From Lysobacter sp. (GTDB taxonomy: Bacteria > Pseudomonadota > Gammaproteobacteria > Xanthomonadales > Xanthomonadaceae), in NCBI GenBank assembly GCA_027306995.1, contig DAHUXS010000011.1:1-64000 (forward strand): a stretch of DNA of 64,000 nt. The letters are read 5' to 3'. Position numbers and translations under genes: made by a program. Each line of letters starts with the position of its first letter. Position 1 is the stretch's first letter. The notes below the pieces were generated by a model. That model saw only the letters and a list, made by a program, of their open reading frames with translations. It did no database searches and had not been told where the DNA came from. This document shows, in pieces, positions 7,936 through 17,237 of the stretch.

Positions 7936-9348
7936 TCAACGACGCTTGCGTGGTTCCGGTGCCGGCATGGTGCCGCTGCCGAGGCTGCCATCGACATTGG
8001 CGGCGATGAAGGCGAGCGTGGCGTAAGCAGCGATATCGACGCGCAGGTCTTCGGGATCGACCTTGTCGAGGGTGTCGTTCGGCGTGTGGTGCAGGTCGAA
8101 ATAGCGGGTGGCGTCGTGCGCGAACGCGCCGGCTGCGGATCCCGCGCCCTGCATCAGCCCCATTTCCGATTCCGCTTCGCCCTTGCCTGGCGTGTAGGCG
8201 ATGCCGAGCGGCTTCAACAGTTCCGCGACCTGTGCCATCGCAGGTTCGGCATCCTTCGACCAGGTTCCGCCGAACTCGTAGACGCGACCGGGGCCGGAAT
8301 CCGACTCCATCACGATCTGGCTCTTGGCGATCTTGTCCTTCTGCGACTCGGCGTAGACGCGACCGCCCCACAGGCCTTGTTCTTCGTTGGCGAAGGCGAC
8401 CACGCGGATGGTGCGTTCCGGGCGCTTCATCTTGCCGGCGAGTTGCGCCGCGGCCATCGAGATGGCGACGCCGCTGCCGTCGTCGATCGCGCCGGTGCCG
8501 AGATCCCAGGAGTCGAGGTGGCCGGCGAGTGCGACGATTTCGTCAGGCTTGCTGCTGCCGGTGATTTCGCCGATCACGTTCTGCGAGGTGTATTCGCCGT
8601 TGAAGCCGCAATCGAGGGCGACGCGGATGCGCGTCGGGCCGAGCTTGACGAGGCGGGCGAGCTGGTCGGCATCGATGTTGGTGAGCGACGCTTCCGGAAT
8701 CGGTTTGACGCCGTTCTCGAAGCGGGTCATGCCGGTGTGCGGATTGCGTTCCCAGTCGGTGCCGGCCGGGCGCATCACGTAGCCGATTGCGCCGGCCTTC
8801 GACGCCGATGAGGCGCCCGTGGTGCGCACCCTGCTGCCGATGCCGTAACCGTGGCCGTCCTTCGCCCTCGGCATCATCACGTCGACGAAGGCGATCTTGC
8901 CGGCCAGCGATCCCGGTGCTGCATTCTGCAGCGCCTCCAGCGAATCGAAGCGCACCACTTCACCTTCGACAGTGCCACCCGGGCTGCCGCCAAGCGCAGT
9001 CAGCACGAGCTTCTGCGAATGCGCGCCGAGCACTTCGCCATGCTCACTGCGGCGTTCCCACTTCGGGAACGTCACCGGCTGTGTCCACACCTTGTCGAAG
9101 CCGAGTTCCTTGAACTTCGCCTTCGCCCATTCCACCGCGCGGGCATCGCCTTCGCTGCCGGCCATGCGCTGGCCGACTTCGGTCGTCAGCGATTCCAACA
9201 CCTTCCAGCCGGTGTTGTCCTTCAGCGCCTGGTCGCGCAATGCGGCGGCGGCTTGCACGGTCGCGGGCGAGGCCTTGGTTTCGCCGGCGAATGCAGGCGA
9301 TGAGGCGAGCAGGCTGGCGAGAGAAACGGCGAGCAGGGTGCGGGTCAT
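7936..9348 (-). CDS. Secreted M28-family zinc aminopeptidase with PA domain
   Basis: Exported metallo-aminopeptidase, 470 residues. The start is the ATG giving MTRTLLAVSLASLLASSPAFA, a clear signal peptide; the frame upstream is open but unsupported. A protease-associated (PA) insert around residues 125-240 precedes the catalytic domain. The two-zinc ligand pattern of family M28 is visible: GHLDSWDLGTGAIDDGSG (His, Asp), FANEEQGLWGG (Glu-Glu general base and ligand), MESDSGPG (Asp) and FDLHHTPNDTLDKV (His). Predicted to work in periplasm or outside the cell in peptide scavenging. Monocistronic; its end converges on the methyltransferase gene. Confidence 0.93.
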   Translation of the reverse strand: MTRTLLAVSLASLLASSPAFAGETKASPATVQAAAALRDQALKDNTGWKVLESLTTEVGQRMAGSEGDARAVEWAKAKFKELGFDKVWTQPVTFPKWERRSEHGEVLGAHSQKLVLTALGGSPGGTVEGEVVRFDSLEALQNAAPGSLAGKIAFVDVMMPRAKDGHGYGIGSRVRTTGASSASKAGAIGYVMRPAGTDWERNPHTGMTRFENGVKPIPEASLTNIDADQLARLVKLGPTRIRVALDCGFNGEYTSQNVIGEITGSSKPDEIVALAGHLDSWDLGTGAIDDGSGVAISMAAAQLAGKMKRPERTIRVVAFANEEQGLWGGRVYAESQKDKIAKSQIVMESDSGPGRVYEFGGTWSKDAEPAMAQVAELLKPLGIAYTPGKGEAESEMGLMQGAGSAAGAFAHDATRYFDLHHTPNDTLDKVDPEDLRVDIAAYATLAFIAANVDGSLGSGTMPAPEPRKRR

Positions 9349-9453
9349 GGCGGTCTCGACGCGGAAAAGAGAAACCCCGAGCCTAGCAGCCCGGGGTTCC
9401 TGAACAGCTGTGCCAATGGTCATGCCGCTACCGTGTCAACGGCAGCGCACGGA

Positions 9454-9864
9454 TCATTTTTTCAGGCCGTCGCGGATCTCGCGCAGCAACAGCACTTCTT
9501 CGCTCGGCGGTGCGTCGGCGGCGGCAGCCGGCTGGCGCATGCGGTTGTAGATCTTGAGGAACAGGAAGATCACGAAGGCGATCAGCAGGAAGTCGATGCA
9601 GGTCTGGATGAAATCGCCGTACTTGATCGCCACTTCCGCGACCTTTTCCTTGCCGGTCGCCGGATCCATCACCGCAGGGGTGATGACGTGCTTCCAGTCC
9701 TTGAAGTCGGCGCCACCGGTCAACATGCTGATCGCCGGCATCACGATGCCTTCGACCAGCGCGGTGACGATCTTGCCGAACGCGGCGCCGATGACGACAC
9801 CGACCGCCAGGTCGACCACGTTGCCTTTGGAGATGAACTCCTTGAATTCGCTGATCATGCCCAT
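9454..9864 (-). CDS. mscL: Large-conductance mechanosensitive channel MscL
   Basis: Inner-membrane emergency valve opened by membrane tension on hypo-osmotic shock. 136 residues, the family's normal size. The N-terminus [20 protein letters not shown] is the amphipathic S1 helix and start of TM1; [20 protein letters not shown] is the pore-lining TM1 and [20 protein letters not shown] is TM2, followed by a cytoplasmic tail with [13 protein letters not shown] bundle helix. I take the ATG at 9864 (MGMISEF, the usual start) over the TTG three codons upstream; an AGG lies about 10 bases before it. Stands alone. Confidence 0.96.
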   Translation of the reverse strand: MGMISEFKEFISKGNVVDLAVGVVIGAAFGKIVTALVEGIVMPAISMLTGGADFKDWKHVITPAVMDPATGKEKVAEVAIKYGDFIQTCIDFLLIAFVIFLFLKIYNRMRQPAAAADAPPSEEVLLLREIRDGLKK

Positions 9865-9912
9865 GCATTCCAACCTATGTAGAGGGGTGGCCGGAGCATA
9901 GCGCAGCGCCGG

Positions 9913-10611
9913 TCAGACGATTTCACCTTCCAGCGCCATCAGGGTTCCGAGTCGGGCGACGAAACGGTCGCCACGCTGCAGTGCGGCAACGCCAGCCGGC
10001 GTACCGGTGAATATCAGGTCGCCGCGGCGCAGCGCATAGAGCTTCGAGAGTTCGACCAGCACGTCCGGGACGTCCCAGATCCAGTCGCGCAGTTCGCCGT
10101 GCTGGCGCAGCGCGCCATTCACCTCGAGGCTGATCGCGAGCGTGGACAGATCGCCGGTGTCCGCTGCCGGAATCACCGCGCTGATCGGTGCCGAATGATC
10201 GAAGGCCTTGCCGATGTCCCAGGGCAGCGACTTCGCCTTGCAATCGGCCTGCAGGTCGCGGCGCGTCAGGTCGAGGCCGATGGCGTAACCGAACACCAGC
10301 GCCTCGGCCTGCGCGCGCGTCAGCTCGCCTTCCGGCGCATCGGCGCCAAGCACCGCCACCAGCTCGACTTCGTGATGCAACTCATGCGTCGCCGACGGGT
10401 AGGGCACGCGACCGTCGGTGACGATCGCGTCCGAGGGTTTCTGGAACAGCACGGGGCGACCGCGCGCTTCCGGCGAGGCCGGTGTTGCGCCCATCTCGCG
10501 CGCGTGGTCGGCGAAGTTGCGTCCGATGCAGTGGATGCGATGCACCGGGATCGTGCGGCCATCGGTGGTGACGACACGCGGAGCGGGCAGGGGCGGGAAG
10601 ACATCGTTCAT
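9913..10611 (-). CDS. Fumarylacetoacetate hydrolase (FAH) family protein
   Basis: Metal-dependent enzyme of the FAH superfamily, 232 residues, probably an acylpyruvase or oxaloacetate decarboxylase/tautomerase-like member (FAHD1 type). Signatures: IHCIGRNFADHAREMG at residues 26-41, then LHHEVELVAVLG carrying the metal-binding His/Glu pair, GYAIGLDLTRRDLQ, KAFDHSAPI, and LRRGDLIFTGTPAGV near the C-terminus. Divergent from the Rieske gene, the two start codons being only about 17-32 bases apart. A longer reading frame extends upstream but runs antisense through the Rieske gene and is rejected. The substrate cannot be fixed from sequence. Confidence 0.9.
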   Translation of the reverse strand: MNDVFPPLPAPRVVTTDGRTIPVHRIHCIGRNFADHAREMGATPASPEARGRPVLFQKPSDAIVTDGRVPYPSATHELHHEVELVAVLGADAPEGELTRAQAEALVFGYAIGLDLTRRDLQADCKAKSLPWDIGKAFDHSAPISAVIPAADTGDLSTLAISLEVNGALRQHGELRDWIWDVPDVLVELSKLYALRRGDLIFTGTPAGVAALQRGDRFVARLGTLMALEGEIV

Positions 10612-10627
10612 GGGGCGGAGCATCGGA

Positions 10628-11032
10628 ATGGCCGGAACCGCTATGCTGCGTTCGGATTCCCCGTTGTTGCAAGCCGTGCCAGAACCACTCATCGCCCTCG
10701 ACCAGATTCCCGACCACGGCTTCGCCGAAGCCAGCGGTGTGGTCGACGGCGACGCCGAATCGCTGATCCTGCGCCGCGACGGTACGCGAGTGGCGGCATG
10801 GTTCAACATCTGCCCGCATGCGGGGCGTCGGCTCGACTGGGCGCCCGGGCAATTCCTGGTCTCGCGCACCGGCGATCTGGTGTGTGCGGCGCACGGCGCT
10901 AGCTTCTCGCCGATCGATGGCCGTTGCACCGGCGGCCCGTGCATGGGTTCTTCGTTGCGTGCGGTGCCGCTGGAAGTACGCGATGGACAGGTGTATCTGC
11001 GTGAGGTCAGCGGAACATCTGCAGCAGATTGA
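10628..11032 (+). CDS. Rieske [2Fe-2S] ferredoxin-type protein
   Basis: Small soluble electron carrier or oxygenase ferredoxin, about 134 residues. The cluster ligands are explicit: FNICPHAGRRLDW (C-x-H) and VCAAHGASFSPIDG (C-x-x-H), 16 residues apart. The remainder is the Rieske beta-fold, ending VPLEVRDGQVYLREV. Start uncertain: ATG 10628 has GGAG seven bases upstream; ATG 10643 (MLRSDS) is equally plausible. The 3' end overlaps the convergent SLC13 gene by 26 bases. It is divergently arranged with the FAH-family gene, whose metabolism it may serve; this is inference only. Confidence 0.88.
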   Translation: MAGTAMLRSDSPLLQAVPEPLIALDQIPDHGFAEASGVVDGDAESLILRRDGTRVAAWFNICPHAGRRLDWAPGQFLVSRTGDLVCAAHGASFSPIDGRCTGGPCMGSSLRAVPLEVRDGQVYLREVSGTSAAD

Positions 11033-12851
11033 CCATCGAGACCACGATGGCGATGTAGATGCAGGCCAGCGGTCCGCCGATCCGCCACAGGTCGCGCGGC
11101 GTGTAATTGCCGGGACCGATGATCATCGAGATCACCGGGTTCGACGCTGTCATGAAATTGCACGACGCCGACAGCGCGACGATCAGCGCGAAGCTGGTCG
11201 GATTGCCGCCGGTCGCGAGCGCCAGGTTGACCGCGATCGGCACCAGCATGATGGTCGCGCCGACGTGGCTGATGATCAGCGAGAACAGCACGGTCAATAC
11301 CGCCAATGCGAGTTCGATCAGCACGATCGGCGTGCTCTGCGGAATGCGATCGACCGTATGGCCGGCGACCCAGGCCGCCGCGCCGCTGGAATCCATCGCC
11401 CAGCCCAGCGGGATCAGGCAGGCCATCAGGAATACCGTCTTCCAGCTGATCGCGGCGTAGGCCTCGTCCATGTGGATGACGCCGGTCACCAGCATGCCGG
11501 CGACGCCGGTCATCAACGCGATCGGCACCGGCACGCGCGACGACAGCGCGATCAGCATGGTGATGGCGAAGATGCCCATCGCGATCTTGAATTTGTGCGG
11601 ACGCTGGCGCGCCTTCGGGTAATCGGTGACGACCACGAAGTCCTTTTGCGCCGCGACTTCCGCCAGTCGTTGCCAGATGCAATGCAGCACCAGCATGTCG
11701 CCGGCGCGCAGCGGCACGTTGCGCACGTCTTCGCGGATCACTTCGCGGTCGCGATTGATCGCCAGCAGGCTGATGCCGTACTGCTTGCGGAAGCGCAGTT
11801 CGGCCTGGGTCTTGCCGATGAAGCGCGAGTTCGGCGGCACCACCGCTTCGGCGATGCCGGCACGGCTCGGATTGAACAGGTCGCCGAATTCACGCAGTCG
11901 CGATGACGCCACCAGCTTCTGCTGTTCGGCGAAGCGCAGCACGTCCTCGCCCGGTCCCATCGCGCCGAGCACATCGCCGACCCAGATGCGCGCATCGGCC
12001 GGCGGCGCTAGGCGCGATTCGCCGTGGCTGCGATGCGCGAGCAACAGCGGTGCGCCGACCAGGCGTTCCGCCTCGCCGATGGTGGTGCCGACCAGCGGAC
12101 TCTGCGCCGTCACTGTCAGCTCGAAGACGTCGCCATTGATGCCGTAGGTGCTGGCGAAATAGCTCTCGGTGCGACCGGGCGTCACCGCCCCGTCTTCCTC
12201 GCGCAGGCGGCGATCGCCGTAGAAGCGGAAATACAGCAGTACCGCTGCCAGCATCACGATGCCGATCGGCATCGGTGCGAACATCTTGAAGGGATGGATC
12301 GACGCCGCGCCCGAGGGCATGTTGGCATTGGCCGACATCAGCAAGTCGTTGAGCAGGATCAGCGGCGAATTGCCGACCATGGTCAACGCGCCGGCCATGA
12401 CGATCGTCGCGGCGATCGGCAGCAGCATGCGCGAGGTGGCGATGCCGGTGCGCGCGGAGATGCGCGATGACACTGGCAGGAACATCGCCATCACCGACGG
12501 GTTCTGCATCAACGGCGAGACTGCCGCCGCCGACAAGCAGGTGAGGGTGAGCAGGCGTTTGTCGGAGCCGCTGGATCGTCGCAGCAGCCAGCCGGCAAGG
12601 CGATTGAGCGCGCCGGTGCGTTCAAGGCCGGCGCCAAGGATCATCGTCGAGATGATGCTGATCACCGCGCTGCCGGAGAAACCGCCGAACAGGTCCTCCG
12701 GCGCGATCAATCCGGTCAGACCGAGCAACACCAGCACGCACAGCGCGACGACGTCCGGGCGGATGCGCTCGAACAGGAACAGCACCATCGTCAGCCCGAC
12801 CAGGCCGAGCACCATGGCCATGTCGCTGCTGAGGACGAGGCCGCTGCCCAT
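11007..12851 (-). CDS. SLC13/DASS-family carrier with two TrkA-C domains
   Basis: Inner-membrane anion or dicarboxylate/sulfate-type permease, 614 residues. About 4-5 N-terminal membrane helices (MVLGLVGLTMVLFLFERIRP onward) are followed by a cytoplasmic insert at about residues 210-390 that holds two RCK_C/TrkA-C modules (FELTVTAQSPLVGTTIGEAE and AEAVVPPNSRFIGKTQAELRF). Further transmembrane helices follow, with SASCNFMTASNPV as the second substrate loop and MQNPSVMAMFLP as the first. The start is the ATG 3 bases after the trmB stop, with a preceding longer frame rejected because it overlaps trmB. Last gene of the thiS-thiG-trmB string. Substrate unknown. Confidence 0.9.
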   Translation of the reverse strand: MGSGLVLSSDMAMVLGLVGLTMVLFLFERIRPDVVALCVLVLLGLTGLIAPEDLFGGFSGSAVISIISTMILGAGLERTGALNRLAGWLLRRSSGSDKRLLTLTCLSAAAVSPLMQNPSVMAMFLPVSSRISARTGIATSRMLLPIAATIVMAGALTMVGNSPLILLNDLLMSANANMPSGAASIHPFKMFAPMPIGIVMLAAVLLYFRFYGDRRLREEDGAVTPGRTESYFASTYGINGDVFELTVTAQSPLVGTTIGEAERLVGAPLLLAHRSHGESRLAPPADARIWVGDVLGAMGPGEDVLRFAEQQKLVASSRLREFGDLFNPSRAGIAEAVVPPNSRFIGKTQAELRFRKQYGISLLAINRDREVIREDVRNVPLRAGDMLVLHCIWQRLAEVAAQKDFVVVTDYPKARQRPHKFKIAMGIFAITMLIALSSRVPVPIALMTGVAGMLVTGVIHMDEAYAAISWKTVFLMACLIPLGWAMDSSGAAAWVAGHTVDRIPQSTPIVLIELALAVLTVLFSLIISHVGATIMLVPIAVNLALATGGNPTSFALIVALSASCNFMTASNPVISMIIGPGNYTPRDLWRIGGPLACIYIAIVVSMVNLLQMFR

Positions 12852-12853
12852 CG

Positions 12854-13588
12854 TCAGGTGCGGTCGTAGATCAGGTCGAAAACGGGATGGCCCAGCCGCT
12901 GGCCGCGCGTCTCGAAATGCGTCTGCGGACGCCAGGCTGGGCGCGGGACTTGTCCGCGTGGCCCCTCGCGATTGACCAATCCGGGCGTGGCATCCAGCAC
13001 GTCCCACATCTGTTCGGCGTAATCCGGCCAGTCGGTGGCGAGATGGAGGCGACCGCTTGGCGCAAGCTTGCGCACCAGCAAGGCGGCGAACTCCGCGTTC
13101 ACCAACCGGCGCTTGCCATGGCGCTTCTTGTGCCAGGGATCGGGGAAATAGATGCGGATCTCGTCGAGCGATCCGTCGGCGATTTCGTTCTCCAGCACTT
13201 CCACCGCGTCGTGGTGGTAGAGGCGCGCGTTCTTCGCATCGTCGCTGGCCAGTGCATTGAGCAGGCGTCCGACGCCGGGCGCATGCACTTCGATACCGAT
13301 GTGGTCGCGTGCAGGATCGAGCGCGGCGGAGTAGCGCAACGCCTCGCCATTGCCGAAACCGATTTCGACGATGCGCGGCGCATGGCGACCGAAGAGGGCG
13401 TCGAAGTCGCGCGGCGTACCGGCGTAATCAAGGCCGAAGCGTGGCCATTGTTCGTCGAAGGCTTTCTGCTGCGCCGGGGTGAAACGGCCCTGGCGCAAGA
13501 CGAAACTGCGGATGCGGCGACGGCCGGGCTCGACCGTAAACGGCTTGGCCGGGACTTTCGCGCCTTCGCTGGAGAACGGATCGGTCAT
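12854..13588 (-). CDS. trmB: tRNA (guanine-N7)-methyltransferase TrmB
   Basis: Makes m7G46 in the tRNA variable loop using SAM. 244 residues, Rossmann class I fold: SAM-binding [16 protein letters not shown], the [14 protein letters not shown] strand, and the TrmB hallmark [17 protein letters not shown]; the conserved end [13 protein letters not shown] follows. The start codon overlaps the thiG stop in an ATGA arrangement, so it is translationally coupled to thiG. The next gene (SLC13 carrier) starts 3 bases beyond its stop. Confidence 0.96.
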   Translation of the reverse strand: MTDPFSSEGAKVPAKPFTVEPGRRRIRSFVLRQGRFTPAQQKAFDEQWPRFGLDYAGTPRDFDALFGRHAPRIVEIGFGNGEALRYSAALDPARDHIGIEVHAPGVGRLLNALASDDAKNARLYHHDAVEVLENEIADGSLDEIRIYFPDPWHKKRHGKRRLVNAEFAALLVRKLAPSGRLHLATDWPDYAEQMWDVLDATPGLVNREGPRGQVPRPAWRPQTHFETRGQRLGHPVFDLIYDRT

Positions 13589-14373
13589 CCGATCAGTCCA
13601 TCCACCGGCGACGACGCGCTGGCGTAACGCTTGCGCGGAATGCGGCCGGCGAGGAAGGCATCGCGGCCGGCTTCCACCGCGGCCTTCATCGCCCGCGCCA
13701 TCCGCACCGGATCCTTGGCGCCGGCGATCGCGGTGTTCATCAGCACGCCATCGCAGCCGAGCTCCATCGCGATCGCGGCATCCGACGCGGTGCCGACGCC
13801 GGCGTCGACGATGATCGGCACCTTGGCGTTCTCGACGATCTCGAGCAGGTTGTAGCGGTTCTGGATGCCCAGGCCCGAGCCGATCGGCGCGGCCAGCGGC
13901 ATCACCGCGACGCAGCCGATGTCTTCCAGGCGCTTGCACAGGATCGGGTCGTCGCTGGTGTAGACCATGACGTGGAAGCCGTCGGCCACCAGCTGCTCGG
14001 CGGCCTTGAGCGTCTGGATGACGTCGGGGAACAAGGTCTTCTGGTCGCCCAGCACTTCCAGCTTGGTCAGGTTGTGGCCGTCCAGCAGTTCGCGCGCGAG
14101 CCGGCAGGTGCGCACGGCGTCCTCGGCGGTATAGCAGCCGGCGGTATTGGGCAGGATGGTATAGCGATTGGGCGGCAGCACGTCGAGCAGGTTGGGTTCG
14201 CCCGGATTCTGGCCGATGTTGGTGCGGCGGATCGCGACGGTGACGATCTCGGCGCCGGCCGCTTCGGTGGCGTTGCGGGTTTCGTCGAGGTCCTTGAATT
14301 TGCCGGTGCCGGTGAGCAGACGGGAACGGTAGGTCTTCCCTGCGATGACCAGGGCGTCGTCGGAAATGTTCAT
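13585..14373 (-). CDS. thiG: Thiazole synthase ThiG
   Basis: Forms the thiamine thiazole phosphate from deoxyxylulose phosphate, dehydroglycine and ThiS-thiocarboxylate. A 262-residue TIM barrel. [20 protein letters not shown] is the N-terminal signature. The Schiff-base lysine lies in [17 protein letters not shown] at about residue 103. [16 protein letters not shown] and [20 protein letters not shown] form the phosphate site. It lies 48 bases downstream of thiS and overlaps trmB by 4 bases. No TPP riboswitch motif is visible ahead of the thiS-thiG unit. Confidence 0.97.
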   Translation of the reverse strand: MNISDDALVIAGKTYRSRLLTGTGKFKDLDETRNATEAAGAEIVTVAIRRTNIGQNPGEPNLLDVLPPNRYTILPNTAGCYTAEDAVRTCRLARELLDGHNLTKLEVLGDQKTLFPDVIQTLKAAEQLVADGFHVMVYTSDDPILCKRLEDIGCVAVMPLAAPIGSGLGIQNRYNLLEIVENAKVPIIVDAGVGTASDAAIAMELGCDGVLMNTAIAGAKDPVRMARAMKAAVEAGRDAFLAGRIPRKRYASASSPVDGLIG

Positions 14374-14421
14374 GCAGCAATTATCGCTGAAAGGACTGAA
14401 TGATTGCCGGGAAGCAACCGC

Positions 14422-14622
14422 TCAACCGCCGCCCAGCGCATGCACGATCTCGACGCGGTCGCCATCGTGCAGTGCTGTGGTTACGTGGCGGCTGCGCGGC
14501 ACGATCTCGCCATTGATCTCGACCGCGACGCGGCGTTCGGCCAAACCTTCCGCTTGCAGCAGGGTCGCGATGGTGGTGTCGGGTGCGCAGATGCGCGGTT
14601 CGCCATTGAGCTGGATGTCCAT
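14422..14622 (-). CDS. thiS: Sulfur-carrier protein ThiS
   Basis: Ubiquitin-fold sulfur carrier for thiazole formation, 66 residues. The C-terminal Gly-Gly required for adenylation and thiocarboxylation is present (VEIVHALGGG), as is the family core VAVEINGEIVPRSRH. First gene of the thiS-thiG-trmB-SLC13 string. The 113 bases to the divergent esterase gene were read for a THI box (CTGAGA, GATGAGG types) and none was found. Confidence 0.94.
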   Translation of the reverse strand: MDIQLNGEPRICAPDTTIATLLQAEGLAERRVAVEINGEIVPRSRHVTTALHDGDRVEIVHALGGG

Positions 14623-14735
14623 GGCGTCATTGTCGCCCGAACCGGGATGCCGCGCCGCAGCATGCGAGCGTTAGAAAATCGTGAAACCATCGCCATACGC
14701 GGGCGAATCCAGCCCGGTCGAACGAGATCGCAACG

Positions 14736-16625
14736 ATGCGTACCAAACTGCTTTGCACCGCCCTGGCATCCGCCTTGTCGATGGTCACCTTGCCGGCCGC
14801 CGCGCAGTACGTGGATACCCACGCCCAGACCTTCAGCAAGACCATTTTCTTCGGTGACAGCCTGACCGATGCCGGTTTCTTCCGGCCGTTGCTGCCGGCA
14901 ACCGGGCAGTCGGTGATGGGCCAGTTCACCACCAATCCGGGCACCACCTGGGCACAGGACGTGGCGAACTATTACGGCACCAACCAATCGACGGGTTGGA
15001 CGGCATCGGCGACCGGCGTCAAGGCCGACAGCGGCGACAACTACGCCGTGGGTGGCGCGCGCGTGAACACGCCCAGCGCAAGTGCTCCGTCTCTCGCGCA
15101 ACAGGCAGCCTTCTACCTCTCGCAAACGGGGGGGCGTGCCGATCCCAACGCGCTGTATACGGTATGGGGTGGCGCCAACGATTTGCGTTCGATCACCAAT
15201 CCAGCCAACGCCGCAACAACGATCGGTTCAGCAGTGGCGGGCCAGGTCGCCATCGTCGGACAGTTGCAGACGGCAGGTGCGCGTTACGTGCTGGTGCCGA
15301 ACATTCCCGACATCGGCAAGACGCCCGAGGCGCTGGCTGCGGGCCCGGTGACTTCCGCCACGGCCACGGCGTTGTCGGCCAGCTACAACTCGGCCCTGTA
15401 CAGCGCGTTCGCATCCAGTGGTCTGCGCATCATTCCGCTCGATACCTTCCACATCCTGCAGGAAATCGTCGCGAATCCGGCTGCCTATGGATTCAGCGAT
15501 GTCACCCATACCGCTTGTGGCGGCGGCAATGCGCCGGCGGGGTCATCGCTGACGTGTGGCCCGCAAGGGTTGGGCTTGCCGTCCTCCTACGCTCCAGGCG
15601 CTGATCAAAGTTACGCGTTCGCCGACGGCATCCACCCGTCGACGGCTGCGCACAAGATCCTTGGCGACTACGCTATTGCCACGCTGGAAGGCCCGCGCCA
15701 GATCGCCATCCTGCCGCTGTCGGCGATGAGCGTCGGCCGCAATCGCGCCGACCTGCTGTTCGCACAGACCCAGGGCAAGGCCTTCGGCGAGAAGGCCGCG
15801 AGCGGCATGCGCTGGTGGTTCAACGGCAACCTCGACCAGCAGCGTTACAACCGCGGTCCGTCCGGTGACGGCTTCGACGGCATCGGTCCGTCGCTGGGTG
15901 GTGGCATCGGTTGGAGCAATGGGGCGTTCAACTATGGCGGCGCACTGAACTATGGTCGCCAGCGTATCGATTACGCCCAGAAGCGCGGCGATTTCCGCCA
16001 GACCGATCTCTCGATCGCCGGTTTCGCCGGCTGGCACAACGACAACGCCTGGGTGACCGCGCAGCTCGGGTATTCGCGCATTGAGGACACCGTGCATCGC
16101 GATGTCCCGCTGGGAATCGCGGTACGCACCCATAGCGGCAAGGCCAACGGCAGCGATGTCTACGCCGGCATCAATGGCGGCTGGATGTTCCATCACGGCA
16201 AGCTCGACCACGGCCCGGTCGGCGAAGTCCTGCTGCAGCGCGTCCGCATCGACGGCTATACCGAAAGCAATGCCAGCCAGTCGACCGCGCTCGCCTATCC
16301 CTCGCAGACTTTTAACTCGCGCCTGGCGTCGCTGGGCTACGAAGGCCGCTACCACATCGCCGAAGGCTGGACGCCGTATGCGCGCCTGAGCGTCGACCGC
16401 GAATTCGGCAAGCTGCCGTCGGAAGCGTGGGCGAGCATGCCGAGCGTGGGTTCGATGGAGTTCGCGGTGCCGGGTCCGTCGTTCGATCGCGGCTACGGTT
16501 CACTCGCTGCCGGCGTGCGCGGCCAGTTCGAAGGCCTCGACGTGATGGTCGGCGGGACCTCGACGGTGGCGCGCAAGGGCGGCAACTATCGTGCACTGTC
16601 GCTGACTGTCGGCAAGACGTTCTAA
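14736..16625 (+). CDS. GDSL esterase/lipase autotransporter
   Basis: Type Va secreted, outer-membrane-anchored esterase of the EstA/ApeE class, 629 residues. Signal peptide MRTKLLCTALASALSMVTLPAAA. The GDSL passenger has block I FFGDSLTDAG with nucleophile Ser42, block III WGGANDL with Asn147, and block V FADGIHPSTAAH at about residues 297-305 with the Asp/His pair. From about residue 350 a beta-barrel translocator begins, with alternating aromatic strands, ending in the canonical outer-membrane motif LSLTVGKTF. Single gene; the tRNA promoter starts 8 bases beyond its stop. Likely hydrolyses short-chain esters or lipids at the cell surface. Confidence 0.95.
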   Translation: MRTKLLCTALASALSMVTLPAAAQYVDTHAQTFSKTIFFGDSLTDAGFFRPLLPATGQSVMGQFTTNPGTTWAQDVANYYGTNQSTGWTASATGVKADSGDNYAVGGARVNTPSASAPSLAQQAAFYLSQTGGRADPNALYTVWGGANDLRSITNPANAATTIGSAVAGQVAIVGQLQTAGARYVLVPNIPDIGKTPEALAAGPVTSATATALSASYNSALYSAFASSGLRIIPLDTFHILQEIVANPAAYGFSDVTHTACGGGNAPAGSSLTCGPQGLGLPSSYAPGADQSYAFADGIHPSTAAHKILGDYAIATLEGPRQIAILPLSAMSVGRNRADLLFAQTQGKAFGEKAASGMRWWFNGNLDQQRYNRGPSGDGFDGIGPSLGGGIGWSNGAFNYGGALNYGRQRIDYAQKRGDFRQTDLSIAGFAGWHNDNAWVTAQLGYSRIEDTVHRDVPLGIAVRTHSGKANGSDVYAGINGGWMFHHGKLDHGPVGEVLLQRVRIDGYTESNASQSTALAYPSQTFNSRLASLGYEGRYHIAEGWTPYARLSVDREFGKLPSEAWASMPSVGSMEFAVPGPSFDRGYGSLAAGVRGQFEGLDVMVGGTSTVARKGGNYRALSLTVGKTF

Positions 16626-16632
16626 CCATTGC

Positions 16633-16664
16633 TTGACACACGGGCACCGCGCTGCGGTTAGAAT
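16633..16664 (+). promoter_or_regulatory. Promoter of tRNA-Gly
   Basis: Perfect -35 TTGACA at 16633-16638 and TAGAAT (within GGTTAGAAT) at 16659-16664 just upstream of the tRNA. The spacer is long (19-20 bp) with this pairing, otherwise it is a typical stable-RNA promoter followed by a GC-rich discriminator. Confidence 0.6.
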
Positions 16665-16675
16665 CCGCGGCGTCC

Positions 16676-16749
16676 GCGGGTGTAGTTCAATGGTAGAACT
16701 GCAGCTTCCCAAGCTGCTAGCGTGGGTTCGATTCCCATCACCCGCTCCA
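16676..16749 (+). tRNA. tRNA-Gly (anticodon CCC)
   Basis: Cloverleaf: acceptor GCGGGTG/CACCCGC, D-arm GTTCAATGGTAGAAC, anticodon stem GCAGC/GCTGC with loop TTCCCAA (anticodon CCC, reads GGG), T-arm GTGGG-TTCGATT-CCCAT, encoded CCA end. 74 nt including CCA. No tRNA-derived integration is seen at its 3' side: the next gene is rimB. Confidence 0.95.
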
Positions 16750-16799
16750 ACCCCATTCACGGCGGCCTCGGCCGCCGTGAGCGTCTCGAGGCCGTGTGC

Positions 16800-17237
16800 A
16801 TGTCAGGAGAGGTCACCGTGGGTTGGCGGGAAACCGTGGCCCTGCCGGAGCTGGGCATCGAGCGCATCCGCGCCAAGATCGATACCGGCGCGCGCAGTTC
16901 GTCCTTGCACGTCGATCGCCAATGGCGGCTCGAACGCGACGGCGAGGCCTGGGTCGGTTTCGAGATCCGTCCGCGCCCGGGCGCCGACGTGGTTACGGTG
17001 GAAGCGCGCCTGATTGACGAGCGCGATGTCGTCGACTCCGGCGGCCATCGCGTGCGGCGCCCGTTCATTCGCGCGCGGATGCGGCTCGCCGACATCGATC
17101 GCGAGATCGAACTCAATCTCGCCGATCGCGCCGGCATGCGTTTCCCGATGTTGCTCGGCCGCCAGGCCATGCGCGATGGTTTCGTCGTCGATCCCTCGCG
17201 CTCGCACCTGCACCGACGACGCAAAGGCGCCGAATGA
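16800..17237 (+). CDS. rimB: RimB-like retropepsin (putative ATP-dependent zinc protease family)
   Basis: Retropepsin-like aspartic protease partner of RimK; in other proteobacteria it belongs to the ribosomal protein S6 modification set. About 145 residues. The catalytic aspartate is Asp28 in [13 protein letters not shown], with [19 protein letters not shown] before it and [22 protein letters not shown] as the C-terminal family motif. Start choice: ATG 16800 gives [11 protein letters not shown], matching the family N-terminus; GTG 16818 has an excellent AGGAGAGG five bases upstream and is a real alternative. The stop overlaps the rimK start (ATGA), so both are one operon. Confidence 0.88.
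   Translation: MSGEVTVGWRETVALPELGIERIRAKIDTGARSSSLHVDRQWRLERDGEAWVGFEIRPRPGADVVTVEARLIDERDVVDSGGHRVRRPFIRARMRLADIDREIELNLADRAGMRFPMLLGRQAMRDGFVVDPSRSHLHRRRKGAE

Noticed and set aside
9913..11682. 589-codon frame ending as the FAH-family protein
   Set aside because: Only the last 232 residues are real; the rest runs antisense through the Rieske gene and out of frame through the SLC13 gene.
14623..14735. TPP riboswitch ahead of thiS
   Set aside because: None of the conserved THI-box blocks is present in the 113-base gap.
16676..16800. Integrative element at the tRNA-Gly 3' end
   Set aside because: No integrase, no direct repeat of the tRNA end nearby; rimB-rimK follow as ordinary core genes.
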